Assembly: GCF_050947875.1 (NCBI RefSeq)
Contig: NC_134574.1
Span: 152,436,934-152,500,933, forward strand
Length of the DNA: 64,000 nt
Direction of reading: 5' to 3'
Origin: Dermacentor variabilis
Taxonomy: Eukaryota > Arthropoda > Arachnida > Ixodida > Ixodidae
The notes under the pieces were generated by a model. The model ran no database searches and was not told the DNA's origin. It was given only the letters and a program-made list of their open reading frames with translations. Both the position numbers and the translations under genes were made by a program. This document shows positions 30,868 to 43,309 of this stretch, in pieces. The number at the start of each line of letters is the position of its first letter. Position 1 is the first letter of the stretch.

Positions 30868-32634
30868 CCCTGTATTGTCGGCAGCACTACAGAATACACA
30901 TCCTGTTTCACAACATCGAGCAAAAAACTGGGAGCCGAGAAACGCAGGTAACGAATTTTTCGCAATGAACGCGCTATCGTATCTTTCTGTTCACTAGTGC
31001 ATATCCTTCGATATACTAGCTGGCCGACCTACCAATGAACGCGGAACCGCAGTGGGTTAGGCAAACGAAGCTTCGCTTTATTAATAATAGCACAAGCAAT
31101 GTCAAAAGGTTTGTCACTTGAGCACGGGTGCAGCAACCCCGGTAAACGCATCAACCCACGGACATAGAACGCCGCACATAGACCATTAATTTTAGTTTCT
31201 CAAACATGTACTCAATGAGCTAAGCCTGGTCGCTGCCATGCCTTTCTGTCAGAAATGTAATTTTCTTCGGTGACCACATATGTGCATTTTTATTGCTCCT
31301 GATTCATAGAGGTTGACCCCTTCAGTGGCGCCGGCGGTTCCTTAACCAATGCGAAAAGCACGTGAAGCACTAAAAAGCCATTACATTCTTTCTTCGATTA
31401 CGCGGTATGGGCCATTGCTTACATGATACGAGCCATTACTGATGATAATTTTTGTTCACGGATGGACACGTAAAATGTCGACCACCGAGAGGCTACCAGC
31501 TTCGCTGCAGTATGACTCGGTAAGACTTGGTATGAGCTATGTTAGTGATTGAACACTGTAGCGATTGAGCCCGCATATACGGCATAGATGAGCATAGTGA
31601 CCCTTTTCGAAGAGCGGTTTGCTCTAGAGAAACGAAATGGCTCTCCCGGCACCGCGCCACAAGTGGCCTCAGCAAATGTATATATAGAAACTTTATTTGA
31701 CAGAAAGATGTTAAGGAGCTAAAGCGCATGAATACGAAACTCTTACTGTGTCTGCCCTGCTACTGTGCAATGAGCTGTCGAAAATGCAACTGGGTGTTGG
31801 CTAACGTACTATACTCCGTTCATATTGCAAAATGTGGGCCAGTAGAGGGAAGGCGTGTGCAGTAGTTGGCTCCAAAAATAGTAACTGTGTCATTAAAAAA
31901 TGGCATGAATATGTGGGATGAAAACCATTGACCTCTGCTACAGAAGGAAGGCCTGTGCTGCCGGCCACCATTCGCGATGCACGGTTTTCCTCAAGGATAA
32001 AAAAAATTCACTCTTCCGCTAGTGTTCTATCACTTGCCTCCAAAGAAACAACTTCAACCACGAAACGTTCGAAAGAATGAGTGCTGCTCGTTGCACAGTG
32101 ACAAAGCGAGTAGCACCGCTTCCTGGCATAATAAGTTTCTCGCACTCTATCAACCTGCATCCACCCCAGCACACAAGCAAACTTACAACCACGATATCGC
32201 CCACGTATTAAAAATAAATGAATCTGTTCACTCTTAAATCAAAGCTCGAAGCATGGGTGGCAGCGACTCACACCGACTACATGCGAATTTTCGAAGCTGA
32301 ACCTTTCGTGGCAGTTCACACAACAAGGAATGACTAGCGATGCGGCGTCATTGCTACAAAGCTATAGCAAAGTACAGACCATCTGCGTCTCTGCGTGTAA
32401 AGCCTTTGTGCGCATCAAGGACAAAGCTATCGCCACTCAGCGCACCCCCGAGCGATTAAGCAGAAAATCAAGAATCCGAAGGAGGCCGCAGCGAAGAATT
32501 TTACGGAGTCCGCACGAAACATGACAAGCTGCTACTTCGATGTCATTGCAAAATAAAGAACAAAGACCAAAGCGCACTAAGCATTACTTAATACAAAAGC
32601 GGAAAGTTTGGACAGCTTGGAGAGCCCCGTTTTT
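30868..32634. other. no feature recognised
   Basis: Upstream side of the Kunitz gene and beyond. Several short ORFs on both strands, none with a recognisable motif. Confidence 0.5.
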
Positions 32635-32700
32635 AGTATAAGCACCGGTGGAGCAAGCAGCGTATGCAGTATAAGCACCGCATACGCTGCTCGCTCCACC
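32635..32700. repeat. direct plus inverted duplication (hairpin) at RTE 5' junction
   Basis: Arms 32647-32667 and 32680-32700 are inverse at 20 of 21 positions (ggtggagcaagcagcgtatg and inverse). The 12-mer agtataagcacc precedes the first arm (32635-32646) and recurs as the loop (32668-32679). The structure overlaps the 5' target-site duplication of the RTE element. Confidence 0.9.
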
Positions 32701-35700
32701 GAAAAAAAAAACCGTGTGTTGAGAAAATTGCACAAACAGGCCTGGAGTGCGGCCTGATCCCGGTGACCAGAACCGGTAACGCACTCTCTCACCAGAGCAG
32801 GATTGGCCACCCTGGTGCAGTACTTGGCCACAACCTCCTATATGAATACAACAATCAAACCCCGGCCCTCAGTCCCCAGCAGCCGCGAAGCAACTGACCA
32901 CGGTGGCGGTCAGATCTGTAACGATGCAGAGGGTGCTAAGAATACCTGGCTCCGGACAGGCCGCCATTGGAATCTGAACCTGGCAACGTTTAACGTTAGA
33001 ACGCTATCTAGTGAGGCGAGTCTAGCAGTGTTATTGGAGGAATTAGAGGGTAGTAAATGGGATATAATAGGGCTCAGTGAGGTTAGGAGGACAAAAGAAG
33101 CATATACAGTGCTAAAAAGTGGGCATGTACTGTGTTACCGGGACTTAGCGAAGAGCCGAGAACTAGGAGTCGGATTCCTGATTAATAAGGAAATAGCTGG
33201 TAACATACAGGAATTCTATAGCATTAATGAGAGGGTGGCAGGTCTTGTTGTGAAACTTAATAAGAGGTACAAATTGAAGGTGGTACAAGTCTATGCCCCT
33301 ACATGCAGTCATGATGACCAGGAAGTCGAAAGCTTTTATGAAGTCGTGGAATCGGCGATGGGTAAAGTCAAAACAAAATACACTATACTGATGGGCGACT
33401 TCAATGCCAGGGTAGGCAAGAAGCAGGCTGGAGACAAGTCTGTGGGGGAATAGGGCATAGGCATAGGAATAGCAGAGGAGAATTATTACTAGAGTTTGTA
33501 GAACAGAATAATATGCGGATAATGAACACCTTTTTCCGCAAGCGGGTTAGTCGAAAGTGGACGTGGAGGAGCCCGAATGGTGAGACTAGAAATGAAATCG
33601 ACTTCATACTCTGCGCGAACCCTGGCATCATACAAGATGTAGACGTGCTCGGCAAGGTACGCTGCAGTGACCATAGGGTGGTAAGAACTCGAATTAGCCT
33701 AGACTTGAGGAGGGAACGGAAGAAACTGGTACACAAGAAGCCAATCAATGAGTTAGCGGTAAGAGGGAAACTAGAGGAATTCCGGATCAAGCTACAGAAC
33801 AGGTATTCGGCTTTAACTCAGGAAGAGGACCTTAGTGCTGAAGCAATGAACGACTATCTCATGGGAACCATTAAGGAGTGCGCGATAGAAGTCGGTGGTA
33901 ACTCCGTTAGACAGGAAACCAGTAAGCTATCGCAGGAGACGAAAGATCTGATCAAGAAACGCCAATGTATGAAAGCCTCTAACCCTACAGCTAGAATAGA
34001 ACTGGCAGAACTATCTAAGTTAATCAACAAGCGTAAGACAGCGGACATCAGGAACTATAATATGGATAGAATTGAACAGGCTCTCAGGAACGGAGGAAGC
34101 CTAAAAACAGTGAAGAAGAAACTAGGAATAGGCAAGAATCAGATGTGTGCGTTAAGAGACAAAGCCGGCAATATCGTTACTAATATGGATGAGATAGTTC
34201 AAGTGGCTGAGGAGTTCTATAGAGATTTATACAGTACCAGTGGCACCCACGACGATAGTGGAAGAGAGAATAGCCTAGAGGAATTCGAAATCCCACAGGT
34301 AACGCCAGAAGAAGTAAAGAAAGCCTTAGGAGCTATGCAAAGGGGGAAGGCAGCTGGGGAGGATCAGGTAACAGCAGATTTGTTGAAGGATGGTGGTCAG
34401 ATTGTTCTAGAGAAACGCAATGTCTCATAACCTCGAGCGTACCGGAATCTTGGAAGAACGCTAACATAATCCTAATCCATAAGAAAGGGGAGGCCAAAGA
34501 CTTGAAAAATTATAGACCGATCAGCTTACTGTCCGTTGCCTACAAAGTATTTACTAAGGTAATCGCAAATAGAATCAGGAACACCTTAGACTTCTGTCAA
34601 CCAAAGGACCAGGCATGATTCCGTAAAGGCTACTCAACAATAGACCATATTCACACTATCAATCAAGTGATAGAGAAATGTGCAGAATATAAGCAACCCT
34701 TATATATAGCTTTCATTGATTACGAGAAAGCGTTTGATTCAGTCGAAACCTCAGCAGTCATGGAGGCATTACGGAATCAGGGTGTAGATGAGCCATATGT
34801 AAAGATACTGGAAGATATCTATAGCGGCTCCACAGCCACCGTAGTCCTCCACAAAGAAAGCAACAAAATCCTTATAAAGAAAGGCGTCAGACAGGGAGAT
34901 ACGATATCTCCAATGCTATTCACAGCATGTTTACAGGAGGTATTCAGAGGCCTGGAGTGGGAAGAATTGGGGATAAAAGTTGATGGAGAATACCTTAGCA
35001 ACTTGCGATTCGCTGATGATATTGCCTTGCTTAGTAACTCAGGAGACCAATTGCAATGCATGCTCACTGACCTGGAGAGGCAAAGCAGAAGGGTGGGTCT
35101 GAAAATTAATCTGCAGAAAACTAAAGTAATGTTTAACAGGCTCGGAAGAGAACAGCAGTTTACGATAGGTAGCGAAGCACTGGAAGGGGTAAGGGAATAC
35201 ATCTACTTAGGGCAGGTAGTGACCACGGATCCGGATCATGAGACTGAAATAACCAGAAGAATAAGAATGGGCTGGGGTGCGTTTGGCAGGCATTCTCAAA
35301 TCATGAACAGCAGGTTTCCCCTATCCCTCAAAAGGAAAGTGTATAACAGCTGTGTGTTACCAGTACTCACATATGGCGCAGAAACCTGGAGGCTTACGAA
35401 AAGGTTTCTGCTGAAATTGAAGACGACGCAACGAGCTATGGAAAGAAGAATGATGGTTGTGACGTTAAGGGATAAGAAAAGAGCAGATTGGGTGAGGCAA
35501 CAAACGCGGGTAAACGACATCTTAGTTGAAATCAAGAAAAAGAAATGGGCATGGGCCGGACATGTAATGAGGAGGGAAGATAACCGATGGTCACTAAGGG
35601 TTACGGACTGGATTCCAAGGGAAGGGATGCGTAGCAGGGGGCGGCAGAAAGTTAGGTGGGCGGATGACATTAAGACGTTTGCAGGGACAACATGGCCACA

Positions 35701-35798
35701 ATTAGTACATGACCGGGGTAGTTGGAGAAGTATGGGAGAGGCCTTTGCCCTGCAGTGGGCGTAACTAGGCTGATGATGATGATGATGACGCTGCTCGC
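32684..35798 (+). mobile_element. near-full-length RTE-clade LINE with 11-bp target duplication
   Basis: The element is about 32695-35787 (3.1 kb), the usual size for RTE. acgctgctcgc occurs at 32684-32694 and again at 35788-35798, fitting a target-site duplication. One ORF holds endonuclease then RT, the 3' UTR is only a few bases, and the tail is a TGA repeat (35770-35787), all typical of RTE elements. Two more copies of the family are in this window (26535-26945 minus, 62846-64000 plus). Confidence 0.88.
32803..35764 (+). pseudogene. RTE ORF: endonuclease and reverse transcriptase, few disablements
   Basis: The endonuclease has ATFNVRTL, IIGLSEVRR, VQVYAPT, MGDFNARVG and, in the next frame, CSDHR, giving the Asn, Glu, Asp and His expected of AP-type nucleases. 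A TAG at 33451-33453 plus a one-base loss soon after breaks the frame; the copy at 62873 keeps it open there. The RT part has NYRPISLLSVAYKV, FIDYEKAFDSV, GVRQGDTISPMLF and RFADDIALL (FADD at 35009-35020, intact). A frameshift lies near 34420 and a TGA at 34618 replaces the Gly of GFRKG. The C-terminal MERRM and WAGHVMRR motifs are intact to the stop at 35762-35764. Inactive now but young. Confidence 0.88.
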
Positions 35799-36884
35799 AC
35801 TGTTTGCACAAGACGCAATGAGCACCGGAAGTACTTACATGTCCTCTGAAGTTGTGATGACAGCTTCGTGTCGTCCACCCAATCACTGTTTACGATATCC
35901 GCACAACATAGATTGCTAATCCGCACCAGAGCATCATGCATATACATTGTAAACACGGATGCAACGGAGGCAGCTAAGGCAAGCAATGGTCGCGCCACCA
36001 CGTCGTCAGACATGGCGGTGCCAATGAGACTATCGTGGAAAGGGTCAAAAGCATACGTGCACCTTAAAATACGTGGAACCACACAGAGATGTCGACGACA
36101 ATGGCAAAAGTTCGCTTGGAGTGCCCGCAGGGTCTAGCTTTGGTGTCCCTAATGGCCATTTGGAGTCCTGGAGGCGCCCCGAAACAGTAATAAACAATAG
36201 CACGTGGTTTATACTTCGTACATGCGCAAATGGGTGTAGGCGCGTGCTCTAGGGCGTCCCTATTGATGAATCCTGATCCCCAAGGAGCAGACAGGCGGTT
36301 TCGGTGTGCTTCCCATCCCTTACGTACGGTGGCGCTGCAACCGCCAGCTGCAGTGGGAGGCAGGCTGAGAAATATAAGTTCGGGAATCCACCCAGCAGTT
36401 CACAGTTATATAGACAAGACGGCTAACGCATCTTGACATAGTTACATATTACATGGGGAGAGGACCGCCCCCTAAATGTCTAGAGCACGGCTGACACTTG
36501 AACATCGGTAAGCAGTGTGGTAAAGGAGAAGGGGCTGAAATACAGAAATGATGGGAAGGAAGAGAGAGCCTGGAGCTGATAGCTCTGCTGGCATTAGCCG
36601 CTCTACGAATGCCTTAAGCACTCAGTGGAAACGAGCAAAGCAACAATGCCCCCTGCGCCCACTGCCTTCTTGCGTGCATTATGCACGCGGCTAATCCTCA
36701 CCGATCAATGAAATTAGCCAGGTTACAATTCGCCTTGTCTTGTACCCGACCAGATCCAAGATAAAGCACGTTGTAGCCAGGCGAATTTTATTGATCAACC
36801 ATGATTACACGCATTACTGTTAGAAACTGCCATAACTACACATAACAAATTCACACCTGCACAACACATACATGACCTCTGGTC
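35799..36884. other. no feature recognised
   Basis: No supported gene. A 12-bp inverted repeat (36866-36877 and 36881-36892) sits at the edge of the microsatellite that follows. Confidence 0.5.
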
Positions 36885-37059
36885 ATGTATGTATGTATGT
36901 ATGTATGTATGTATGTATGTATGTATGTATGTATGTATGTATGTATGTATGTATGTATGTATGTATGTATGTATGTATGTATGTATGTATGTATGTGTGT
37001 ATGTATGTATGTATGTATGTATGTATGTATGTATGTATGTATGTATGTATGTATGTATG
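36885..37059. repeat. (ATGT)n microsatellite, about 43 units
   Basis: An almost pure ATGT array with one gtgt interruption near 36996. Long frames of Met-Tyr-Val-Cys or Ile-His-Thr-Tyr across it are artefacts of the repeat. Confidence 0.98.
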
Positions 37060-37479
37060 AATTATAATTTTGGGCTCACAAAATTTAGTATGAGCCAATG
37101 ATATTTTTTCTAGAAATTTTTAAAGCTCCGAGTGATCTTTCTGTAGTCCTACTGTTGGACCAACTGTTCTTTTTCTCTTTTCTTATAATATTTGATGGTC
37201 TAACAGCTTTAAATAAGCCTTTAGTCTTCGCCTCGAAGTATCGCGTCGTGGTCAATCACAAAGGAGAGCTTGTACATTTTCATCAGCCTGGCCACGATGA
37301 TACTGTAGGCTGTAAATCATATAAATCTGTGCATAAAGTGGCCCGCTTACACAACGCCAAGCCGCAGACATGCAATAGAGTTTCAAAATCATTAATGTGC
37401 CTCAACTTTGACGGACAGCAACTCTAAATCTTAGAGTTCACAAATAAAAAATCTTGTTATTGAAAACGGGAACACTAAT

Positions 37480-38110
37480 AGCCCGGTAAAACACGCAATT
37501 TAAGTCCACTTACGGAGAGTGTCACTCGGTTTAAGTGCACTTTGCCAAATCTAAACATCGTAAGTGGAGTGTCACTTGCAGAAGAGCGTACTCCGGTCGG
37601 AGTGCGTAGCCTCACCGCCAGCGGTTTAAATGGTACAAAATTTAATGCATAAAAACATGGCACATAGGTTCATTTTAGTTATTGAATAGCTTTTAACAAA
37701 ATAACCAGAGCAGAAATCACTCATATTCTGTTCTAGCAGGATCAAATGCCGCTTCGTCTCACGCCACTATGTTGTTCTGGATGGGCTAGGCTCATCCAGA
37801 ACACTCTTGGCCGGCATTGACTCGCAACACTCTTATAATAATATATTTTTTGTTTTTTTTTGTTGAGTAAATATAGATTAAGTTTGTTTTTATTTATAAT
37901 ACAGCGTAAAGAATCAACTTTTAGAAATTTTTTTTTCTTTTTAATCTACATCTTCAGAAAACACGCTCTTAGTTTGTCGCTAATTTATTTTACTGCGAGT
38001 GCACTCTGTTTTCCCGTTTAGCACCGTGTACCCTAAAGTATAACTCAAGGTTCCGAAATGCACTCCCCGTAAGTGCACTTAACTTTCCCGCTTGACATGG
38101 GCATAAGCAT
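37480..38110. mobile_element. candidate ~0.6-kb MITE
   Basis: ttaagtccacttacggagag (37499-37518) and the inverse of ctccccgtaagtgcacttaa (about 38062-38081) match at most positions and could be terminal inverted repeats. The middle (about 37840-37960) is very AT-rich. No coding sequence. A short hairpin, tgttctggatg and inverse, lies at 37773-37803. No firm target duplication. Confidence 0.4.
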
Positions 38111-39394
38111 GAAGTCACCTCAGTGTTAGCGGCACCCTGTAAGTTTTGTGAGCTGTTCAATGCTATAAATATCGGAATAGCCGGAAGGTTCTACTAATCA
38201 CCGAAGCAAATTCATCATGTGCACTTCAGATGTCGTCTACGAATACCTTTATACTGTCAACAGGTAAGCATTGCACAAAACTGGCCAATGTTTCTATGAT
38301 AGAGCAAGACAGCAGACAAACAACATAAGAAGGTGTCATAGCCATCAGCCGTTCATTGTAATAAATGCGCATGCACTCCACTGTTCAATAGCACCACGTT
38401 CCTGAAACAAGCAACCCCCCCCCCCAATAAAAAAAAGAAAATAAGAAGACAGAAACTGTAGAGGTATACTGCATATTTAAAACAGAAGATACGCGACTTA
38501 GCGACGTGTCACATAGCTTATAAAAGTTAGAGGCGTTTTTTTCTGGATGAACAGCTGCACTTGTAGTGCCCTTGTACTCACGTCTGTCGATCCTGATGCC
38601 TCTTGTTGTGTTCTCGACAGTTTATAAATGGCTGTTTGTTTTCGAATAAACTTCAGTTGGCAGTTAGCCCTCGTCCTGTCAGTATTGTATTCGTGTTCAT
38701 GTCCTCGTCCATTCGCGCTGCTTCAGGTTACATTCAACAATTCTTAACAGTTTGATTTCTGATTAAACCAGGTGTTTGTGCTAACTTAACAGCATATCTC
38801 TGTGAGCAAAGGGCGGACTTCACTACTTGCAAGACATATTTACTTATGTTTAGTTTCCTGCTCGTGCCTTCCAAGATTGTTTCTACTTTCTGCTGCAGTG
38901 TTTTCACTACGGAATTTCACTACGTGAGGACCCTTCATGCGATGGTATCCTGCTTTCGCTGAGGTTAGTGCTCTGGTCAACAGGAACAGTTCATCGGTGA
39001 ACACTTTCCAACAATTCCTTAGTACCTCTCATACTCGAAATAGTAATCTCTTTGTTGAACATAAACGCATCCTGCGTGCTACTATTTTGTCGTCAAGACA
39101 TGTGCACCTTTTGTCGCAGTGACGTCGTCATACTCTTTTAGTTGCGGGTACCTTATACAGTATAGTCTATGCTTGTTTAGTTTTCTCTTTGGTGTGTTCA
39201 TATCCTGTAGCGCGTATTTGTCCCTGTTTTAGCACAGTTATTTTTTTCCTCATTTGCGTATAATATATCTGGCTTTGTTTCTTTCTTGCACCGAGGCTAG
39301 ACCTCTCTTACAAAATAACACACGGACTTATCAGCATAGGGGTACACATACACAGACTGTAAGAAAAGATTTACAACATTTAGCGTATAAATAC
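38111..39394. other. little recognised; possible retroelement 3' end near 38640
   Basis: cgaataaacttcagttggca near 38643 looks like a polyadenylation region seen in tick retroelements, from memory only. No gene supported. Confidence 0.3.
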
Positions 39395-39604
39395 CTGTTT
39401 TGCACAGAGACACGCATTTAAAGCGGGAGTCAAACGTGTTATTGCGGTCCTTGTCAATCAGAACGTCAACACATAACCCACTGGTTTCGTTGTATATGTA
39501 CAGTATCGTGAGGTTCAAACTATTGATATCGTCAAAAAATGGCTTCGTAGGTGTCTTGCAGGCTGGGTCAAGGCCGTTATCTTCAACGGTAATTCCAGAT
39601 AGCT
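39395..39604 (-). CDS. Kunitz-like exon lacking the C2 and C4 cysteines
   Basis: A pyrimidine-rich tract and AAG at 39607-39605 precede an exon encoding LSGITVEDNGLDPACKTPTK through RFKCVSLCKT, followed by a donor (cag|gtattt at 39395/39394). Four cysteines remain: one near the start, then C-x18-C-x3-C, with YIYNETSGLC at the C3 position and the canonical C5-x3-C6 end. C2 and C4, which form one disulfide in Kunitz domains, are both absent, a paired loss known in some tick-restricted Kunitz proteins. N-glycosylation motifs NLT, NET and NNT are present. Same strand as the Kunitz gene at 30.2-30.9 kb but upstream of that gene's signal peptide, so a separate gene. Its other exons were not found. 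Confidence 0.5.
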
Positions 39605-40539
39605 CTTAAAAAGGAAAAAGAATATCGTAACATTGCTGGCATAAATTAAATCGTACTGTTCAAAGTTTACATTTATAGCGAAAACACTCAGACAACTGTT
39701 TCAGCTGTCAGTCGAAGGCGTTAGCAGCAGACATTTGGTATCTTCGTACCAACCATAGGTTGTAACTTTTGGTGCTATTGTAGATCATGTAGAGTATGCG
39801 GGTTGCCTTTCATACTTTGGGGGAAATTAAATTACATATGCCACAGTGCACCTTCTGGAATATCATACGCACTTCCACAGGCTTGTGGTTTTAAAGCGAT
39901 AGGTTTTCTTAGCCCTTTGCTTAAGTGCGCACAATTTGCGCCACCCGCAGCGAGAGAGTTGACGGAGGCTTTGGTAATAGTAGTGCCTGTAAGTGAGATA
40001 CCTTGGGCAAACCATTGTTCTTATAGACTTCCAAGCTTTTCTTTTTCACCACGGCATTACGTTAGCTCTCTACGCACCAATAATAAGTTGCATTCGTGAT
40101 GGGTTTGTAGTTCATGAATAGAGCGGAAAAAAATATGGGAACAAGATCAGCAAGACAACGCAGCAAGCGCTAACTTCCCAACCATTCCATTTTATTTACC
40201 TCCAACGTATGTAAGGAAAATGTCTGTATGGGCTGCACTCTTTAGTACTTCACGCCTGCTATTGCGGGAGCAACTTGATGCTGTCACTCCCTTATGTCAG
40301 AAAAGCCCTGCTTTTACAACTCGATAAATGTGGACCAAACATCCTCGGTAGTTTATTGCGCACCTTCTACGAAATGTAGAGGAAATAGAAGCGTGTAAGA
40401 TTATCCAGAGGCGCCATAAGATTGTCGCACTAGAGCGGAATTAATAGCTATTCGTTAAAGATGCTCCAGCTTTAAAAGAAGGATTCACTTGATATATGCG
40501 AAAATTCTACACACTAGCAGGCGCCTAATAAGTATGCGG
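39605..40539. other. no feature recognised
   Basis: Sequence upstream of the Kunitz-like exon on its own strand. I looked for a signal-peptide exon and found none. Confidence 0.4.
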
Positions 40540-42018
40540 GTAGTTCGAGCAAGTTCTCTTGCAGCGTGATCTTTCGGGAGCAGGATCAGAACTGCTCGGG
40601 TGTCTCCATGGGCGGATCCGACATCCTCGTTGGCGAAGCCAATACAAGCAATACCGGTCTGTCGTGGCAGCTACTGGAATGTTATTATGTTTTGCTCTTG
40701 AAGGAGCCCAAAGCAACCCCTCGGACATGGGGATAAGACGCAGTTCACGAATAGCATACGCTGCTGTGAACATCTCAGCCAAATTTTACAGTCCTGCGCG
40801 GCACATGAATCTCGCAAGCAGATCACGAAGTCGCCTTTTTTTCAAACGCTCTCTCTTCAACAGAAGCCTGCTCCTCACCCCTTTCTGGACGCTTCATTTC
40901 GTAATATAGCGGATTCCCTTAGGTGGCTACTTTTGGCCAATAGCGAACATCAGTCAAGAAGGGTACCCACCGCGGTTGGTCAGTGGCTATGGTGTTGGGC
41001 TGCTGAGCACAAGGTCGCGGGATCGAATCCGGGCCACGCTGGCCGTATATCGATGGGGGCGAAGTGCAAAAAACACCCGTGTGCTTAGATTTAGGTGCAC
41101 GTTAAGGAACCCCAGGTGGTCAAAATTTCCGGAGTCCCCCACTACGGCGTTGCTCATAATGAGAAAGTGGTTCTGGCACGTAAAACCCCATAAAAGAATC
41201 AAGAAGGATGTTTCGATCAGCGCGCTTCCTCGTACTGTTGGTGTTTGTATTTGTAGACGCTGTTTACTAAACAAGTGGCAGTAAGTGAAAACATGCTTTC
41301 GAATTTCAATAATAATTACTTACTGCCAGAAGGAGCCGACTGTCGTTTGCTAACGCTCGACCGCGGCTGCCAGCATTGGAAATAAACTTTGGCCACCTTG
41401 CTTATCGGTGTCGCAGACATCAGGCTTCGCTAATTTCGACTAGTTCTGTACACTATACTAGCCTCGAACCAAGTGAAATTGTACGTTGGACCACACGAAC
41501 GCTTTCCAGCGTGCGCTGACTCCTTGGCCCCGCCTTGGCAGACTTCGTACTAATAGCGCTTCAAAATGGGCAAGTTGTATGTGGCTACTATCCGTCAGTC
41601 AAGCTGGTGCACAAGGCCGGTCCAGTCTGCACCACGCAGCACGGCCGGACGAGCATATGAGTCCACTGGCTAGGCACACTGCGCCCCGTTGAAGACAACT
41701 GGGTTTGGCATGTTTCGCTATGTTTGGTGCGTCGTAGGTGCCAAAATCGGAAGTAGCGGCGTCTACGTGAACGTCCAAAATCAAATTGGAACTGCGCGTC
41801 ACAGTGTCGTTCACTAGGCGGAGCATTGTGAGCATCAGCGCTCCGCCGTAGCCTTCGCAGTACAAGGTATTGAAGATGGAGCGGAAGCTCCGCGAATGTG
41901 GTGTTTATTAAAAATAATTCCGATTCTGCTGAATGTATTGAAGTACTTTCTGCAGCAAAGTATTTCTGAGAAATCCGAATTCAACTTCAATAAAAACGTG
42001 GTTCAGGGCCCCTTTAAG
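40540..42018 (-). repeat. dispersed repeat family A, copy 2, split by a SINE
   Basis: Inverse of the copy at 44935-46170: 42018-41460 matches its first ~650 bp and 40810-40540 matches its last ~270 bp. The Ruka SINE at 40966-41198 lies between the two halves. No coding capacity recognised. Confidence 0.65.
40954..41207 (+). mobile_element. Ruka-type SINE inside repeat family A
   Basis: SINE body about 40966-41198, flanked by tcaagaagg (40954-40962 and 41199-41207), a short target-site duplication. The tRNA-like head has drifted (ccgggccacgctggcc in place of ccacggcggc). Confidence 0.88.
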
Positions 42019-43309
42019 GACGCATGACATAGTCGTCCGACTCTTCTAAGTTTATCACTATAACTGGGATTAGATCGCCCAATATGGCTTACATACAAAG
42101 GAAAAATGGGCTCACAGCACGCATTCTAACTCGAAATTTCTATTTGAAATCGCTGCTTTTAGTCCCCTCCCAGTGACAACGACCGCCGTTTCCGCATGGA
42201 CTCTGACGTTAGGCCAAAGCGGGGCCAGCTCCGCGTCATCTGCTCTGAAACAGTTCGAGACCACATCAGCCGGTTATCTTCCTACACTACGGCCCCCAAA
42301 GGCGAAGCAAAGGCGTAGCCGTTGAATTGTGCCAACATTTTCTTCACTCGCGCGATAAAAAGCAGCTGTTGACTGCCGAGACGCACGTTCAGAAACAAAA
42401 GAAAGCATTGCGGTCATGACGTATTTCTAATTCCTGCAATCACTTTTTGTTCTCGCCGGAAAGGAAAGCATTGCCTTCAAGATCACCTTCCGTTACGCCG
42501 AGGGAATCGTTTTAAGGGGCGCGATTCACTTCGTTCACTCATTCCTGCAAGCCCACTGTTCGATTCAACTAAGATATGAAAAGGTCAAATACAAAGTATT
42601 ACGGCTTGTGGGGCATGTTGGTAAAGCGACTTGTAAAGCACATTTAGCTCCAGCCGCCATTGACAGAACGGGCGACGACAACGCAATGCTCCATACAAAT
42701 ACAAATACAAATTTTATAACGCGTCGAACGAGCTCAAATTTTGCCAGCTTGCTGTGGAAAGCGTAAGGCTTCACATGAAATAAAGAATTCATGAATGCAC
42801 GGGTGCCAAAGGCGCTTTATTGACGTGAATTTATTTGCATGGCCCCTTTAGTTGATGGCCTAATGGGGATGCTTTCTTATCTGGCGTAACAAATTGCTTT
42901 GGAGTCCTGTGGTGTAAGAAAAATTGCGAGCTGTGAAGGACTGCCTTCGAGTAACGATACATGACCGAATTGCAAGGTCGCTATAGTAAGAGGCATTTTA
43001 TAGCAGCCTTTAAGGACCTCTTGCGCTGGGCCATATGTCACAGTTTACAAATAATTGTAAGTAGAGCAGCCGAGACAAAACTGCACCACTCAACTTGGTG
43101 CACGAGGCCGGCTTATAGGTAGAAATCTGCATCCGGTCCCCTTATGAGAGAGAGAAAGCGGGGACTGTAAAGGCAGCGACCATGATCTGGAATGTGTCTC
43201 GGGAGCATCGTGCCGATAGAAAGATATTTACTCACAAGGATAGGAACAAACATAATTTATGCCTTAAATAAGGCAATATATCTTTAAATTTGCACTGAAA
43301 CTCGTGCAA
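42019..43309. other. no gene recognised
   Basis: No supported gene. A small caaata repeat lies near 42693-42712. Confidence 0.5.

Noticed and set aside
36872..37101. Long Met-Tyr-Val-Cys and Ile-His-Thr-Tyr frames
   Set aside because: Pure product of the ATGT microsatellite.
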